Of a stretch of 5,485 nucleotides of DNA, positions 5,485 through 5,485 are shown in pieces. Within the stretch, counting starts at the first letter, position 1. Each line of letters starts with the position of its first letter. Made by a program: the position numbers and the translations under genes. This stretch comes from Acidobacteriaceae bacterium (lineage in GTDB: Bacteria > Acidobacteriota > Terriglobia > Terriglobales > Acidobacteriaceae), in the NCBI GenBank assembly GCA_003165095.1, contig PLSH01000338.1, positions 1 to 5,485 of the forward strand, in the 5' to 3' direction. The notes under the pieces were generated by a model. It worked only from the letters and a program-made list of their open reading frames with translations. It had not been told where the DNA came from and searched no databases.

Positions 5485-5485
5485 C

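Overview
The window looks like a piece of an Acidobacteria chromosome (Terriglobia-like). The evidence is GC-rich housekeeping genes, a bacillithiol-type glycosyltransferase (BshA), an HpnK/ChbG-type deacetylase, an AsmA-like envelope protein, and the tail of a low-complexity surface protein ending in VTLTVQ. This placement is inferred from protein style; no rRNA or other decisive marker is present.

Left part (1-1442): the 3' end of a chromosomal gene (1-132) is followed by a very small integration scar. An intact tRNA-Val (anticodon UAC, minus strand, 1366-1442) has its 3' part, from the end of the anticodon stem through CCA, exactly duplicated at 152-199. The two 48-bp direct repeats (152-199 and 1365-1412) are the attachment sites of an element integrated at the tRNA. 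Between them lies about 1.2 kb of visibly more A+T-rich DNA. It holds a truncated tyrosine-recombinase C-terminus that still carries the catalytic-tyrosine motif (about 281-403), one intact small cargo gene of unknown function (512-1042) with its own strong terminator (1046-1077), and a non-coding right arm with short tandem repeats (1255-1277) that could be integrase arm sites. The element appears to have decayed to one cargo gene, or to be non-autonomous.

Middle part (1530-3641): two plus-strand genes, an HpnK/ChbG-family carbohydrate deacetylase and bshA. BshA makes N-acetylglucosaminyl-malate, the first bacillithiol intermediate. The next step is an N-deacetylation, normally done by an LmbE-type BshB. 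A deacetylase of a different fold family next to bshA is therefore a notable pairing, although the deacetylase's sequence resembles HpnK more than a known bacillithiol enzyme.

Right part (3642-5485): a candidate intrinsic terminator (3746-3773), then a gene for a membrane-anchored AsmA-like protein (most likely start 3791, end 5413). The last bases hold a short 7-bp-period tandem repeat cut by the window edge. The only strongly unusual feature is the mini-island. No CRISPR array, rRNA gene or insertion sequence was seen.
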